Source: CAVYHX01 sp963768415
GTDB taxonomy: Bacteria > Pseudomonadota > Gammaproteobacteria > UBA9214
NCBI GenBank assembly: GCA_963768415.1
Contig: CAVYHX010000023.1
Location: 30,149-94,148 of the forward strand
Direction of reading: 5' to 3'
DNA length: 64,000 bases
Shown: one piece after another, positions 39,313 to 49,488 of the stretch
Numbering within the stretch: position 1 is the stretch's first letter
Layout: every line of letters begins with the position of its first letter
Notes under the pieces: model-generated
Told to the model about the DNA's origin: nothing
Seen by the model: only the letters and a program-made list of their open reading frames with translations
Databases searched by the model: none
Made by a program: the position numbers and the translations under genes

Positions 39313-40306
39313 TTTTATATCACGGGACAGCAGGTTGCGCACCGCCGCCGCGGGCGCCAGTCCTTCGTGCAGGACACGAAAGACCTGTTCCGAGATGGGC
39401 ATTTCCACCTGGTAGTGTTGCGCCAGCCGGATCACCTCACGGGCCGTGTTGATTCCCTCAACCACCTGACCGATCTCCTCGACTGCCAGTGGTCAGTGAC
39501 GTGCCCTGGCCCAGCGCCAGGCCCAGCCGCCGGTTGCGTGACTGGTCATCGGTACAGGTCAGAATGAGATCGCCGACACCCGCGAGCCCCATCAGTGTCT
39601 CGCGGCGCGCGCCCATGGCATCACCGAGCCGGATAATTTCCGCCAGACCGCGCGTGATCAGGGCCGCCCTGCTGTTGGCACCAAGCGCCAGACCGTCGGT
39701 AATCCCGGCAGCAATGGCGAGTACATTCTTGACCGTTCCCCCAAGCTGCACGCCGGTCACGTCATCGCTGGTGTAGACCCGCATGACATCTCCGTGCAGC
39801 CGGCCGGCCAGGTCATTTGCAAACGCCGGGTTGCTGGAGGCGACCGTTAGCGCAGTCGGGAGTCCGGCGGCGACCTCTTTTGCAAAAGTCGGTCCGGAGA
39901 TGACTGCTGCCGGGTAACCGGTACCCAGCACTTCCTGCAGCACTTCATACATGAATTTGCCGGTGCCGTACTCCAGGCCCTTGGTGGCCCAGGCGATGCG
40001 ACTTGTTGGCGGCAAGATCGGGCATGGCCTGCTGAAGATACTTCGCGAAACGCATGGCTGGGGACGGCCAGCAACAGGTCGCGGCCCCGGGTAACGGCGC
40101 GCGCCAGGTCGGTCTCGATGGACAGCTTGTCCGGAAACGGGATAGCGGGAAGAAACTGCCGGTTTTGCCGGTCCGCTGGCGAGCGCATCCATCAGTCCGC
40201 GCTCATGCCCCCACAGGCAGGTGGAATTGTTGTTGGCCGCCAGCCTGATTGCCAGGGCGGTGCCCCAGGAGCCGGCGCCGAGAACTGTTATCGCGTCACC
40301 GGCCAT
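39298..40306 (-). CDS. gpsA: Glycerol-3-phosphate dehydrogenase [NAD(P)+] (at least four frameshifts)
   Basis: Makes glycerol-3-phosphate for phospholipids. The NAD site ITVLGAGSWGTALAIRLA is at the N-terminus, and the later segments contain AVISGPTFAKEVAAGLPTAL and the catalytic region TVKNVLAIAAGITDGLALG. The true C-terminus is in another frame: EEIGQVVEGINTAREVIRLA up to SRDIKSESA, with TGA at 39298-39300. Shifts occur near 40180, 40055, 40025 and 39495. It lies 49 bases after secB, as commonly seen. Confidence 0.9.
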
Positions 40307-40355
40307 AACAGCATGGGTTCAGCTGGTGATGCAGGGTGGAAGCTGCGCACAGAGG

Positions 40356-40851
40356 TCAGGCATCTTGTGCGGACTCCGCGGCGTCCGCTTGTGCCTGGGC
40401 ATTTTGCAGGCGCTGTTCGTACAGGGCTTTGAAATTGATCGGACTCAGCAGCAGCTGCGGAAAGCCGCCCTTGCTGACGAGGTCGGATAAGTTCTGCACT
40501 GGCATATGGGAACATGTATCGCAGGCAAAATACATTGGTTGCACGCTGTATTGCTTCCGGTTCAAAACCATTAAGGTGAAAAATGCCGGCCTGGTGCACT
40601 TCGGCCATATACGCCGTCTTGCCTTCAACGATGGCCCGCACGGAAACGGTCATGACAACTTCATAGCTATTTTCAGCAATTTCCGTTGCGTTGCTGTCTA
40701 TCTCAACTTCCAGTGTCGGCTTCCATTTTTCCTCGAAGATACCCGGTGAGTTGGGTGCTTCAAAGGAGGCATCCTTCAGGTAAATCTTCTTTGGTGCTAA
40801 TACCCTTTGTGTTTGTGTTTTCCGGGTCGGTTTCATGTCATCATCTGCCAT
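40356..40851 (-). CDS. secB: Protein-export chaperone SecB (one frameshift)
   Basis: Tetrameric cytoplasmic chaperone that hands preproteins to SecA. The N-terminal part includes QRVLAPKKIYLKDASFEAPN and KWKPTLEVEIDSNA, and the C-terminal part after an indel near 40487 is SDLVSKGGFPQLLLSPINF and ends AAESAQDA with TGA at 40356. Rejoining gives about 164 residues, normal for SecB. The neighbouring gpsA supports the identification; the often intervening grxC is absent. Confidence 0.93.
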
Positions 40852-40907
40852 GTATATGTTCCTTAATCAAGTTCGACATCGTTATATTCTGCATTAGAGG
40901 TAATTTA

Positions 40908-41357
40908 CTAGACCTTGCTCACCGGCAGATCGGCCTGTTGCCAGGCCAGGATGCCACCCTTGAGATTATAGACGGAGGCAAATCCCTGGTTACGCAGCCG
41001 CTTGCAAAACGGCAGGGATTGCTGGCCGCTGCGGCAATATACGATCAACGGCTGGTCCCGGTATTTTTCCAGTTTTTCCGGTACGCTGTTATTCTGGTCC
41101 GGTGTATGTATGGCGCTGACGATGTGACCCTCGCGGTAATCCTTGTCACTGCGCATATCTACCATGACAGCATTTTCATGATTGATTAACTGTACGGCTG
41201 CGCCTGCGGTAACCTCGTTGACACCACTCAGGCGCCGGCGGAATTCTCCACCAATCAGCAGTGCCGTTATGGCAAGCAACGCCATGACAAGGTATGGATG
41301 ATTGCTGATAAATTCACCCAGCCGCGTGCTGTCCATCGATGCTGTTCCCGGTGGCAT
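40908..41357 (-). CDS. Membrane-anchored rhodanese-like protein
   Basis: A 149-residue protein with one N-terminal membrane helix (PYLVMALLAITALLIGG) followed by a single rhodanese domain. The active-site loop is VYCRSGQQS with the persulfide-forming cysteine, preceded by MVDMRSDKDYREGHI. The natural sulfur acceptor is unknown. Position next to secB is common for this family in gammaproteobacteria. The start may be the ATG four codons earlier or at MDSTRL. Confidence 0.9.
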   Translation of the reverse strand: MPPGTASMDSTRLGEFISNHPYLVMALLAITALLIGGEFRRRLSGVNEVTAGAAVQLINHENAVMVDMRSDKDYREGHIVSAIHTPDQNNSVPEKLEKYRDQPLIVYCRSGQQSLPFCKRLRNQGFASVYNLKGGILAWQQADLPVSKV

Positions 41358-41432
41358 ACCTGCTTGCAGCAGGGAGTTATCCAGTGAGTTTGTCGTTACG
41401 GGCGTATGCCGTACCGGTTGACCGGCCCGGCG

Positions 41433-41744
41433 TCATTGTGTGCAAAATACGTCGCGCATCATGCTGATCAGCCGCAGGGTGCGGGCATCACCGACACGAT
41501 AAAACACCCGGTTGGCATCCTTGCGCGAGGCAAGTATTCCCTTGTCACGCAGTATGGCGAGGTGCTGGGAAATATTGCTTTGAGATGTGCCGACACTCTC
41601 CACGATGTCCTGCACGCTGACTTCCTGGTCACCCAGGGTGCACAGGATCTTGAGTCGTAACGGGTGGGACATTGCCTTCAGGGAGCGTGAGGCGCGATCA
41701 ATGTCCTCCTGGCGGGTAATCAGTAGATCAGTGCCTTCGACCAT
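41433..41744 (-). CDS. ArsR-family transcriptional regulator
   Basis: A 103-residue winged-helix repressor. The DNA-binding core is SHPLRLKILCTLGDQEVSVQ with the recognition helix TSQSNISQHLAILRDKG. The classic metal-binding ELCVCDL cysteine box is absent (here EVSVQDIV), so metal sensing through that site is unlikely. A single cysteine near the C-terminus (DVFCTQ) and one at residue about 35 remain. It faces away from gpmI and towards the rhodanese gene, so a redox or sulfur role is possible but unproven. Confidence 0.88.
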   Translation of the reverse strand: MVEGTDLLITRQEDIDRASRSLKAMSHPLRLKILCTLGDQEVSVQDIVESVGTSQSNISQHLAILRDKGILASRKDANRVFYRVGDARTLRLISMMRDVFCTQ

Positions 41745-41950
41745 TTCATTCGTCCTTTGAAAAACCCTGCCCAGGCAGGTGTTACTGCATTCATTATTAA
41801 AACATTATACAATAATAAACCGTGCTGGCCACTGGCATTAATGAGGGTGTTGTGAGGTTTGCAGCAGTCCTTCGGTATGGCAGGCAGAATCAGGGCAGCC
41901 TTGCTACTGGCGCCCGTAAGGGAATTTGATTTAGACTTGCTCCAATCAAT

Positions 41951-43573
41951 ATGAGTGACCCGCACCAACAAGATTCCGGCAACAGCCCGCCCCGCCCGGT
42001 AGTGCTCATTGTGCTGGATGGCTGGGGTTACAGCGAGTCCGTACAACACAACGCCATTGCCGCGGCAAACAAGCCTGTCTGGGACAAGTTGTGGCACGAC
42101 TACCCGCACACCCTGATTCGCACCTCCGGTGCCGCCGTGGGGCTGCCTGCAGACCAGATGGGAAATTCCGAGGTCGGGCACCTCAATCTGGGCGCGGGAC
42201 GGGTCGTGTACCAGGAGTTGACCCGCATCAGCCGCGCCATCAAGACCGGATCTTTTTTCAGCAATCGCACCCTGACGGATGCGGTTGACCTGGCGGCTGA
42301 TCATGGCAAGGCGGTGCATGTGCTCGGATTGTTGTCGCCCGGCGGGGTCCACAGTCACGAGGAGCATATCCATGCCATGATGGAACTCGCGGTACAGCGC
42401 GGCGCTACAAAGTTGTATCTACACGCATTTCTGGATGGGCGGGATACCCCGCCACGCAGCGCCGCAGCGTCCATAGAGTCGATGGAAGACCAGTTTACCC
42501 GGCTCAAGGTAGGTCGATTCGCCTCTATTATCGGTCGTTACTACGCCATGGACCGTGACCATCGCTGGCCACGGGTACAGGCCGCATACGATCTGATTAC
42601 CCGGGGAAAGGCCGACTATACGGCTCCGGACGCGATCAGTGCGCTGGAAATGGCATACGAACGGGATGAAGGCGATGAGTTCGTCAAGGGTACGGCCATC
42701 GTACCGCCCGGTCACGAGCCCGTGACCATCGAGGATGGCGATGTCGTGGTGTTCATGAACTTTCGCTCGGACCGGGCGCGCCAGATAACACGCCCGTTTA
42801 TCGAGGCTGATTTCGATGGCTTCGTGCGCGCGGTCTATCCCAAGCTTGGCTGCTTTGTGAGCCTGACAGAATACAAGTCAGACTTCGATTTACAAGTAGC
42901 CTATCCTGCCGAGCGGCTGAAAAACGTCTTCGGTGAGTACATATCCAAACACGGACTGCGCCAGCTGCGCCTGGCCGAAACGGAAAAATACGCTCATGTC
43001 ACTTTCTTTTTCAACGGTGGCGTGGAAACCCCCTATGAGGGCGAAGACCGTATCCTGGTGAAATCACCGATGGTGCCAACCTATGACCTGCAGCCTGAAA
43101 TGAGCGCCCCAGAGGTGACTGACAAGCTGGTCGAGGCAATTTCGAGTGGAAACTATGACGTGATTATCTGCAACTATGCCAATCCTGACATGGTGGGTCA
43201 CACTGGCAAATTCGCAGCTGCGGTGCAGGCGATCGAGGCCATTGATGCTGCCCTGGGACGTGTAGTCGCTGCAGTGCAGCAATCCAATGGCGAAATGCTC
43301 ATTACCGCAGATCACGGCAACGCCGAGTTGATGCTGAACAACGAGACCGGCCAGATCCATACGGCGCATACCACTAACCTGGTACCTTTGCTGTACGTGG
43401 GTCGCCCCGCGCAAATGACTGAAAACGGGTCGCTGAGTGATATCGCCCCGAGCATGCTGTACCTGATGAATATGGAAATTCCGCCGGAAATGACCGGCAC
43501 ACCCCTGATAGCCATCCTGCCCGATAGTGGAGAGACGGAACAGCCGGTCACGCAAGTGGAAATGCATGGCTGA
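41951..43573 (+). CDS. gpmI: 2,3-bisphosphoglycerate-independent phosphoglycerate mutase
   Basis: Mn-dependent glycolytic mutase, 540 residues, alkaline-phosphatase superfamily. The N-terminal metal motif is VLIVLDGWGYSES-like, and the phosphorylated serine sits in QMGNSEVGHLNLGAGR. HAFLDGRDTPPRSA, VVFMNFRSDRARQITRPF and the C-terminal metal site ITADHGNAELM are present. Length is slightly above usual because of a polar tail. The frame is intact. The stop overlaps the start of the EnvC-like gene. Confidence 0.97.
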   Translation: MSDPHQQDSGNSPPRPVVLIVLDGWGYSESVQHNAIAAANKPVWDKLWHDYPHTLIRTSGAAVGLPADQMGNSEVGHLNLGAGRVVYQELTRISRAIKTGSFFSNRTLTDAVDLAADHGKAVHVLGLLSPGGVHSHEEHIHAMMELAVQRGATKLYLHAFLDGRDTPPRSAAASIESMEDQFTRLKVGRFASIIGRYYAMDRDHRWPRVQAAYDLITRGKADYTAPDAISALEMAYERDEGDEFVKGTAIVPPGHEPVTIEDGDVVVFMNFRSDRARQITRPFIEADFDGFVRAVYPKLGCFVSLTEYKSDFDLQVAYPAERLKNVFGEYISKHGLRQLRLAETEKYAHVTFFFNGGVETPYEGEDRILVKSPMVPTYDLQPEMSAPEVTDKLVEAISSGNYDVIICNYANPDMVGHTGKFAAAVQAIEAIDAALGRVVAAVQQSNGEMLITADHGNAELMLNNETGQIHTAHTTNLVPLLYVGRPAQMTENGSLSDIAPSMLYLMNMEIPPEMTGTPLIAILPDSGETEQPVTQVEMHG

Positions 43574-44837
43574 AGCGCCATCGTTCTGTTACCTGTTTCG
43601 CTGGACCTTGAACACAATTGCCCGCCGGGCGAGACCGGACCTGTCATGGCGTGCGGTCTTTTTTACCTTGCTGCTGCCCGCGTTGTCACTGACGGCATGC
43701 GGCTATCCGGTCAGCAGTCACGCGGCAGCGGAGCAGGCAGCAGAACAGGGTGCCCGCTTGCAGCAGTTGCGCAAGCGGATCGCCAGTCTGAAAGGCGAGC
43801 TGGAAACAATCAGCGGGCGGCGCAATGTTTTGCAGGACCGCCTTCAGGCAGCAGAAAAGGAAATTGGTCTGGTTGCCGCCGAGCTGCGTTCGTTGCATGA
43901 ACAGGAAGCGGCCGCGCGCGCAAAAATGGATTTGCTGGATACGCAAAAAGGCGTGGAGAAAGACCGTTTGACACGCTTGCGTGTAGCCCTTTCCAGGGAG
44001 TTGCAGGCGGCTTATATGGTCGGAAAACAGGAGCGGATCAAGCTGCTGCTGAATCAGGAAGATCCCGCCGCAGTCGGACGCATGATGGTCTATCACGGCT
44101 ATTTCAGCCGCGCGCGCGCTGACCGGATGCTGGAAATTCACGCCGTACTGGAGGAGCTGAACAACATTGAGACCGAATTGATCCGGCAACAGGCTGATAT
44201 TGCCCGACTCAAGGTGCAGCAGGAGGAGAAATCAGCACGGCTTGCCGGTGAACAGGACAAGCGACGTGCAATCCTCGCCCGGGTAGATTCCAGCTTAAAG
44301 GACAAGACGGCAGAGTTGCAGAGCCTGGTGCAGGATGAGCAGCGTCTGCAGAAACTGGTTCAGTCGCTGCGCAAGGCCTTGAAGGATATTCCGGCTGCTG
44401 CCGGCAAGTACAAATCACTACAGTCTCTGAAGGGGCGCCTGCGCTGGCCGGTGTCCGGCCGGATTGCCACACGTTATGGCGAACTGCATGCGCATGGCAA
44501 GCTGCGTTCGCGCGGCATCCTGATTGACACGCGCACCGGTACCGATGTGAACGCCATCGCCAAGGGACGAATTGCCTTCGCCGACTGGCTGCGTGGCTTT
44601 GGTCTGCTGGTAATTATTGACCATGGTGACGGATTCATGTCCCTGTATGGTCAGAATCGCAGTCTTTACAAGAGTGTCGGTGAATGGGTGGAACCGGGTG
44701 AGCTGATAGCCGCCGCGGGCAACAGTGGCGGCCAGCAGCAGTCCGGGCTGTACCTGGAGCTGCGCAAGGACGGGCGGCCATTCGATCCGGGCCCCTGGTT
44801 TGCCGGTAAACCGGTCGCCAGGCACGCGCGCCAGTGA
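43566..44837 (+). CDS. envC: EnvC-like murein hydrolase activator
   Basis: Periplasmic coiled-coil protein with a degenerate LytM/M23 domain that activates amidases at the division site. I start at ATG 43566 (MAEAPSFCYLFRW), overlapping gpmI. A hydrophobic export segment (AVFFTLLLPALSLTACG) is followed by about 200 residues of coiled coil (LQQLRKRIASLKGELETISG). In the M23 domain the zinc ligands are lost: RGILID replaces the HxGxD-type motif and LYLELR replaces HLHFE. The order gpmI-envC-ctp-yibQ is standard. Confidence 0.92.
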   Translation: MAEAPSFCYLFRWTLNTIARRARPDLSWRAVFFTLLLPALSLTACGYPVSSHAAAEQAAEQGARLQQLRKRIASLKGELETISGRRNVLQDRLQAAEKEIGLVAAELRSLHEQEAAARAKMDLLDTQKGVEKDRLTRLRVALSRELQAAYMVGKQERIKLLLNQEDPAAVGRMMVYHGYFSRARADRMLEIHAVLEELNNIETELIRQQADIARLKVQQEEKSARLAGEQDKRRAILARVDSSLKDKTAELQSLVQDEQRLQKLVQSLRKALKDIPAAAGKYKSLQSLKGRLRWPVSGRIATRYGELHAHGKLRSRGILIDTRTGTDVNAIAKGRIAFADWLRGFGLLVIIDHGDGFMSLYGQNRSLYKSVGEWVEPGELIAAAGNSGGQQQSGLYLELRKDGRPFDPGPWFAGKPVARHARQ

Positions 44838-45030
44838 CCCGGAAAGGTAATGAATTTTATCCTGCCGCCAGGGTCTGACAACCATGCGTATCGGCCCCGC
44901 CGCTCGAAAGGTCCACCGGTAACTGCCGATACCCCTCTAACCGGTGCTGTGATATTGTGCGCATATCTGTGCACTGGCGCAGGCGGCAGGACCGCGGTAC
45001 ATCTGAACCTGACGCCGGATGGGAATAAAC

Positions 45031-46343
45031 ATGAATGTTAAAACACAAAATTACCTGTTGTTACTGACCGGACTCCTGACAGGAGTGCTGGTTTCGATCG
45101 GGCATGGAGTATTCGCCGAGCGCGAGTCATCCATGGCGACCCTTCCGGTCGAAGAGTTGCGCACCTTCAGCGATGTCTTCGGGAGGATCAAGGATGATTA
45201 TGTCGTCGACGTCGATGACAAGGAACTGATCGAAAATGCCATCCGCGGCATGCTGAACGGGCTGGATCCGCACTCTACCTATCTCGACACCGAAGCAGTT
45301 CAAGGAATTGCAGGTGGGCACCAGTGGCCAGTTCGGTGGTCTCGGCATCGAAGTGGGTATGGAAAACGGGTTTGTCAAAGTGATAGCACCGATCGATGAT
45401 ACGCCGGCCGAGCGCGCCGGAATCCAGTCCGGTGATCTGGTGATACGCCTGGATGACAAGCCGGTAAAGGGGCTGACACTGAACGAGGCCGTCAAGGTCA
45501 TGCGCGGCAAGCCGGGTACCGATATCGTGCTGACGGTCGTCCGCGAGGGCCTGGACGCACCGATCAAGGTCACGATCACGCGCGATATTATCAAGGTAAA
45601 AAGTGTCAAGAGCCGTATGCTGGAGCCGGGCTACGGCTATCTGCGCATCTCCCAGTTCCAGTCCCGGACCGCAGACTACCTTGTGGATGCGACCGAGAAG
45701 CTGGCAAAGGAAAATGGTGGTCCACTGTCAGGGCCTGGTGCTGGACCTGCGCAACAATCCCGGCGGTGTGCTCAATGGTGCAGTCGCTGTATCCGACGCC
45801 TTTCTGACCAAGGGCATGATTGTCTATACTGAAGGCCGAATAGAAGATTCCAAGTTGCGATTCAATGCCACGCCCGATGATGTCATTAACGGTGCGCCGC
45901 TGGTCGTACTTGTAAACCAGGGTTCTGCATCCGCATCTGAAATCGTTGCCGGTGCCCTGCAGGATCACAAGCGCGCCATCATTATCGGCACCAAGACCTT
46001 TGGCAAGGGTTCGGTGCAGACAATCCTGCCGCTGACACGCAATACCGCGCTGAAGCTGACCACCGCGCGCTATTACACTCCTTCTGGCCGCTCAATCCAG
46101 GCGGAAGGCATCACCCCCGATATAGAGCTGAAACCAATCAAGGTGGCTTCCGCGGAAAAGGAGATCAAGCCGCTGAAGGAAGCCGATTTGTCCGGACACC
46201 TTGAAAACGGTGACGCCAAAGAGAACGGAGATGGCAAGGCCGATGCCAAGGATGGTTCTGAAAACCTGGTTCAGGATGATTACCAGTTATACGAAGCGCT
46301 GAATCTCCTCAAGGGGCTTGCGATTTTACGGGAACGCATGTAG
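45031..46343 (+). CDS. S41 carboxy-terminal processing protease (two frameshifts)
   Basis: Periplasmic serine protease of the Ctp family. The signal-anchor NYLLLLTGLLTGVLVSIGHG is N-terminal. After an indel near 45298 the PDZ domain reads GLGIEVGMENGFVKVIAPID, and after a second near 45719 comes GLVLDLRNNPGGVLNGAVAV. The catalytic serine lies in VNQGSASASEIVAGAL and the lysine in GTKTFGKGSVQT. The C-terminal tail is lysine/aspartate-rich. Start ATG 45031 has GGATGGGA upstream; an in-frame ATG at 45019 is less likely. Confidence 0.92.
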
Positions 46344-46377
46344 CAGCGCGCCATTGAGCCGGCAATTCACTACTGGT

Positions 46378-47178
46378 ATGCGCTTTTCAACCATTGCGCT
46401 GATCATGTTGTTTGCTGCTGCGGCGGCAACTGCGGACAACCAGGTACCGGTACCTGCGAAAACCGGATTGCCCGCCATTGCCTTGATCATTGATGACCTT
46501 GGCAACCACTGGGGACAGGGTAAACGTGCGGTGAAGCTCCCCGGCCCGGTTGCCTGCGCCTTTTTGCCCCACGGACCCCATACCGTCAGCCTGGCCCGCA
46601 TGGCGCACAGCCGGGACAAGGAAGTCATGCTGCATTTGCCGATGCAGGCTGTGGCAAATGAATCCGGAAGGCGCGATGAGGGCATGCTGACGCTGGATAT
46701 GACCAGGAGTCAGTTCGAGGAAGCCCTTTCCAGGGACCTCGCTGCAGTACCCTACGCCGTCGGTCTGAACAATCACAAGGGCAGCCTGTTGACCCGCCAC
46801 CCCGGTCACATGGGGTGGTTGATGGGTGCGCTCAACCGCTATGGCGAGCTGTTTTTCGTTGACAGCCGGACGACCAGTTCATCCGTTGCCAATACCATTG
46901 CACAGGAGCACGGAATACCCAGTACGGTCCGCAATGTTTTCCTGGATCATGTATCGAGTCCAGATGCAGTGCGTGCGGAGTTCCGGCGCCTGATCGGCAT
47001 TGCCAGGCGTGATGGTACCGCCCTGGGGATCGGGCATCCTTCACAGGTGACCCTGGATGTCCTGACAGAGGAATTGAAAACCCTGGAACACGAAGGTGTC
47101 CGGCTCATTTCCGTCGCACGATTGATTGCATCGCAGCACAGGAGGTCATCGGTATGGCAAGCGTCCTTGTCCCGTTAG
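46378..47178 (+). CDS. Divergent polysaccharide deacetylase, YibQ family
   Basis: Exported protein of about 266 residues with a signal peptide (MRFSTIALIMLFAAAAATA) and a NodB-like fold. The core IALIIDDLGNHWGQGKRAVK and FLPHGPHTVSLARMAHS carry the conserved aspartates and histidine, and MLHLPMQA and GLNNHKGSLLT follow. The substrate is unknown; family members lie next to envC and ctp genes and are presumed to act in the cell envelope. I start at 46378, after the ctp stop, because upstream residues are not signal-like. The end overlaps the DJ-1 gene. Confidence 0.87.
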   Translation: MRFSTIALIMLFAAAAATADNQVPVPAKTGLPAIALIIDDLGNHWGQGKRAVKLPGPVACAFLPHGPHTVSLARMAHSRDKEVMLHLPMQAVANESGRRDEGMLTLDMTRSQFEEALSRDLAAVPYAVGLNNHKGSLLTRHPGHMGWLMGALNRYGELFFVDSRTTSSSVANTIAQEHGIPSTVRNVFLDHVSSPDAVRAEFRRLIGIARRDGTALGIGHPSQVTLDVLTEELKTLEHEGVRLISVARLIASQHRRSSVWQASLSR

Positions 47179-47711
47179 CTCAGGGTTGCGAAGAACTGGA
47201 AGCCGTCACCATTGTGGATCTGCTGCGCCGTGCTGATATCGAGGTCGTTACCGCGGGACTGGATGCGCAGGCAGTGCGTGCTTCGCGCGGAGTTGTGCTG
47301 GTGCCGGATATGACCCTGGATGCCGCCCTCGAGCGCGACTACGACATGGTTGTCCTGCCGGGCGGCCTGCCGGGGGCGGATCATCTGCAAGCCGATCCGC
47401 GCATAATCAGTTTGCTGAAAAAAATGGCGCACGCGGGCAAATATACCGCAGCGATATGCGCTGCTCCCCGGGTTCTGGCAGAGGCAGGGCTGCTGGACGG
47501 CCGCCGCGCCACCAGCTATCCCGGTACACTGGATCCGCTCACGGTGCCGGCACTGGATTATCGCGAGCAGGCAGTCGTTACCGACGACAAGGTGATTACC
47601 TCGCGTGGTCCGGGTACCGCCATGGATTTTTCCCTGCAGCTGATCGAGGTACTGGCTGGTCACGAAAAACGCCTGCAGGTCGAGGCCGGCCTGCTGCGAT
47701 CGCTACCCTGA
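47154..47711 (+). CDS. DJ-1/PfpI family protein, YajL-like
   Basis: A 185-residue protein of the DJ-1 superfamily; members act as deglycases or covalent chaperones, with disputed activity. The start MASVLVPLAQGCEELEAVTI contains the conserved glutamate, and the reactive cysteine is in the nucleophile elbow AAICAAPRVLAEAGLL. The C-terminal TSRGPGTAMDFSLQLIEVL is typical of YajL. The gene overlaps yibQ by 25 bases and faces ubiB. Confidence 0.92.
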   Translation: MASVLVPLAQGCEELEAVTIVDLLRRADIEVVTAGLDAQAVRASRGVVLVPDMTLDAALERDYDMVVLPGGLPGADHLQADPRIISLLKKMAHAGKYTAAICAAPRVLAEAGLLDGRRATSYPGTLDPLTVPALDYREQAVVTDDKVITSRGPGTAMDFSLQLIEVLAGHEKRLQVEAGLLRSLP

Positions 47712-47732
47712 TTTCCCGAACCGAGTCAACCT

Positions 47733-47748
47733 GCTGCCTGCAGGCAGC
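47733..47748. repeat. 16-base perfect palindrome between convergent genes
   Basis: GCTGCCTGCAGGCAGC is a perfect inverted repeat in the 112-base spacer between the DJ-1 gene and ubiB. It could form a hairpin but has no T-run on either strand, so a terminator role is weakly supported. Confidence 0.35.
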
Positions 47749-47823
47749 GGGAGTTCGTATGGCAGCTGCGAGCGGGCTAACAGGGATAAACACGGGATAT
47801 CCATCAGCCACGCAGGGCGCGAG

Positions 47824-49488
47824 CTAGTGGATGTCCGTGTCATTCGGCCAGTTCACCAGCACCATGAAGGTGCCCAGAATGCCCGCCAGCCAGGTCAGCA
47901 GCGGAGCACCAAAAATCATCGTCGGTGCGTAGCCGTCCAGTCCATAAATGATTGCAGCACTCAGCAACAGGCCGGTCCCGACGATCGTGCCGGCAGTACG
48001 CTGGTTGGCGCGCCGCACTTCACGGCGCAGACGCCGCAATTCTGCGGTCGTCAATTCATGGCCCAGTTTGCCGCTGGCGGAGCGCTCGAGAAACTTGTGT
48101 GCCAGCTGCGGCAGTTGCGGCAGGGATTCGCTCCATGCCGGCAAACTCTCCTTCAGGTTGCGTAACAGGGAGCGTGCGCCGAGCTGCTCGCTCATGGAGC
48201 GCTCCAGAAACGGTTTCGCCGTTTGCCAGAGATCCAGCTCGGGATACAGCTGGCGCCCGAGGCCCTCGATATTCAGCAGGGTTTTCTGCAACAACACCAG
48301 TTGCGGCTGCACTTCCATATTGAAGCGCCGCGCGGTCTGGAACAGACGCAGCAGTACATTGCCGAAAGAGATTTCATTCAGCGGTTTTTCGAAGATCGGT
48401 TCACAGACTGTGCGGATGGCGGACTCGAATTCATCTACCCGGGTCCCCTCGGGAACCCACTCGGATTCGACGTGCAACTCTGCTACCCGCCGGTAATCAC
48501 GCTGGAAAAACGCCAGGAAGTTTTCGGCCAGGTAGCGCTGGTCAACCGGGTTCAGGGTGCCCATGATGCCGAAGTCGACTGCCATGTACCTGCCATCAGG
48601 GGATACGAAGATATTGCCCGGGTGCATGTCCGCATGAAAGAAATTGTGACGGAATACCTGGGTGAAAAAAATCTCCACCCCGCGCTCCGCCAGGGTCTTG
48701 AGATCGATACCATTGTCCCGCAGGGCCTGGATATCGTTGACCTGGATCCCGGATATGCGTTCCATGACCATAATCTCTGGCCGGCAATAGGGCCAGTAAA
48801 CCTCGGGTACATATAACAGGTTGGAGTCACTGAAATTGCGCCGCAGTTGCGAGGCATTGGCAGCCTCGCGCAGCAGGTCCAGCTCGTCATACAGGGTTTT
48901 CTCGAATTCGGTGACGACCGCGCACGGACGCAGGCGCCGTCCATCCTTCCAGTAGCGCTCCGCGAGAGCGGCGATGGTGTACAGCAGCTTGACGTCCCGG
49001 GTGATATGCGCGCGCACATTGGGACGCAGGACCTTGATGACCACATCGGTGTCGTCCATGAGCCGCGCAGCATGCACCTGTGCAATAGATGCCGATGCCA
49101 GCGGAGTTTCGTCGAATGACTTGAATACCTCCTCGACGGGTTTGCCATAGGTTGATTCAATCAGTGCCTTCGCCTGGCTGCCGGGAAACGGCGGTACCCG
49201 GTCCTGCAGGCGTGCCAGTTCGTGTGCGATGTCGTCCGGCAGCAGATCCTGGCGGGTTGACAGGATCTGGCCGAATTTTACATAGATCGGACCGAGGTCC
49301 TCGAGCGCCTGCCGAATGCGTTGTGCGCGCGGCGCACGCGCGCGCGGCAACCAGTTCCAGGGTGCCAGGTAATAGAGAAACCGGAACGGTCTGAACAGGT
49401 GGGTGGCCAGTATGATCTCGTCCAGGCCGTGTCGTACCAGTACCAGATTGATATGCGCCAGGCGCACGATCTGGGCCGGCCGGATCAT
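47824..49488 (-). CDS. ubiB: Ubiquinone biosynthesis kinase-like protein UbiB
   Basis: Atypical ADCK/ABC1 protein required for ubiquinone synthesis, with two C-terminal membrane helices (TAGTIVGTGLLLSAAIIYGL, then GAPLLTWLAGILGTFMVLVN). The characteristic KxGQ motif is VKFGQILSTRQDLLP, the A-rich loop region is PLASASIAQVHAARL, and the catalytic part reads NFFHADMHPGNIFVSPDG with AVDFGIMG. Length 554 is normal. It overlaps ubiJ by 4 bases. Confidence 0.96.
   Translation of the reverse strand: MIRPAQIVRLAHINLVLVRHGLDEIILATHLFRPFRFLYYLAPWNWLPRARAPRAQRIRQALEDLGPIYVKFGQILSTRQDLLPDDIAHELARLQDRVPPFPGSQAKALIESTYGKPVEEVFKSFDETPLASASIAQVHAARLMDDTDVVIKVLRPNVRAHITRDVKLLYTIAALAERYWKDGRRLRPCAVVTEFEKTLYDELDLLREAANASQLRRNFSDSNLLYVPEVYWPYCRPEIMVMERISGIQVNDIQALRDNGIDLKTLAERGVEIFFTQVFRHNFFHADMHPGNIFVSPDGRYMAVDFGIMGTLNPVDQRYLAENFLAFFQRDYRRVAELHVESEWVPEGTRVDEFESAIRTVCEPIFEKPLNEISFGNVLLRLFQTARRFNMEVQPQLVLLQKTLLNIEGLGRQLYPELDLWQTAKPFLERSMSEQLGARSLLRNLKESLPAWSESLPQLPQLAHKFLERSASGKLGHELTTAELRRLRREVRRANQRTAGTIVGTGLLLSAAIIYGLDGYAPTMIFGAPLLTWLAGILGTFMVLVNWPNDTDIH

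Noticed and set aside
47733..47748. Bidirectional terminator
   Set aside because: The palindrome is perfect but neither side is followed by a T-run.
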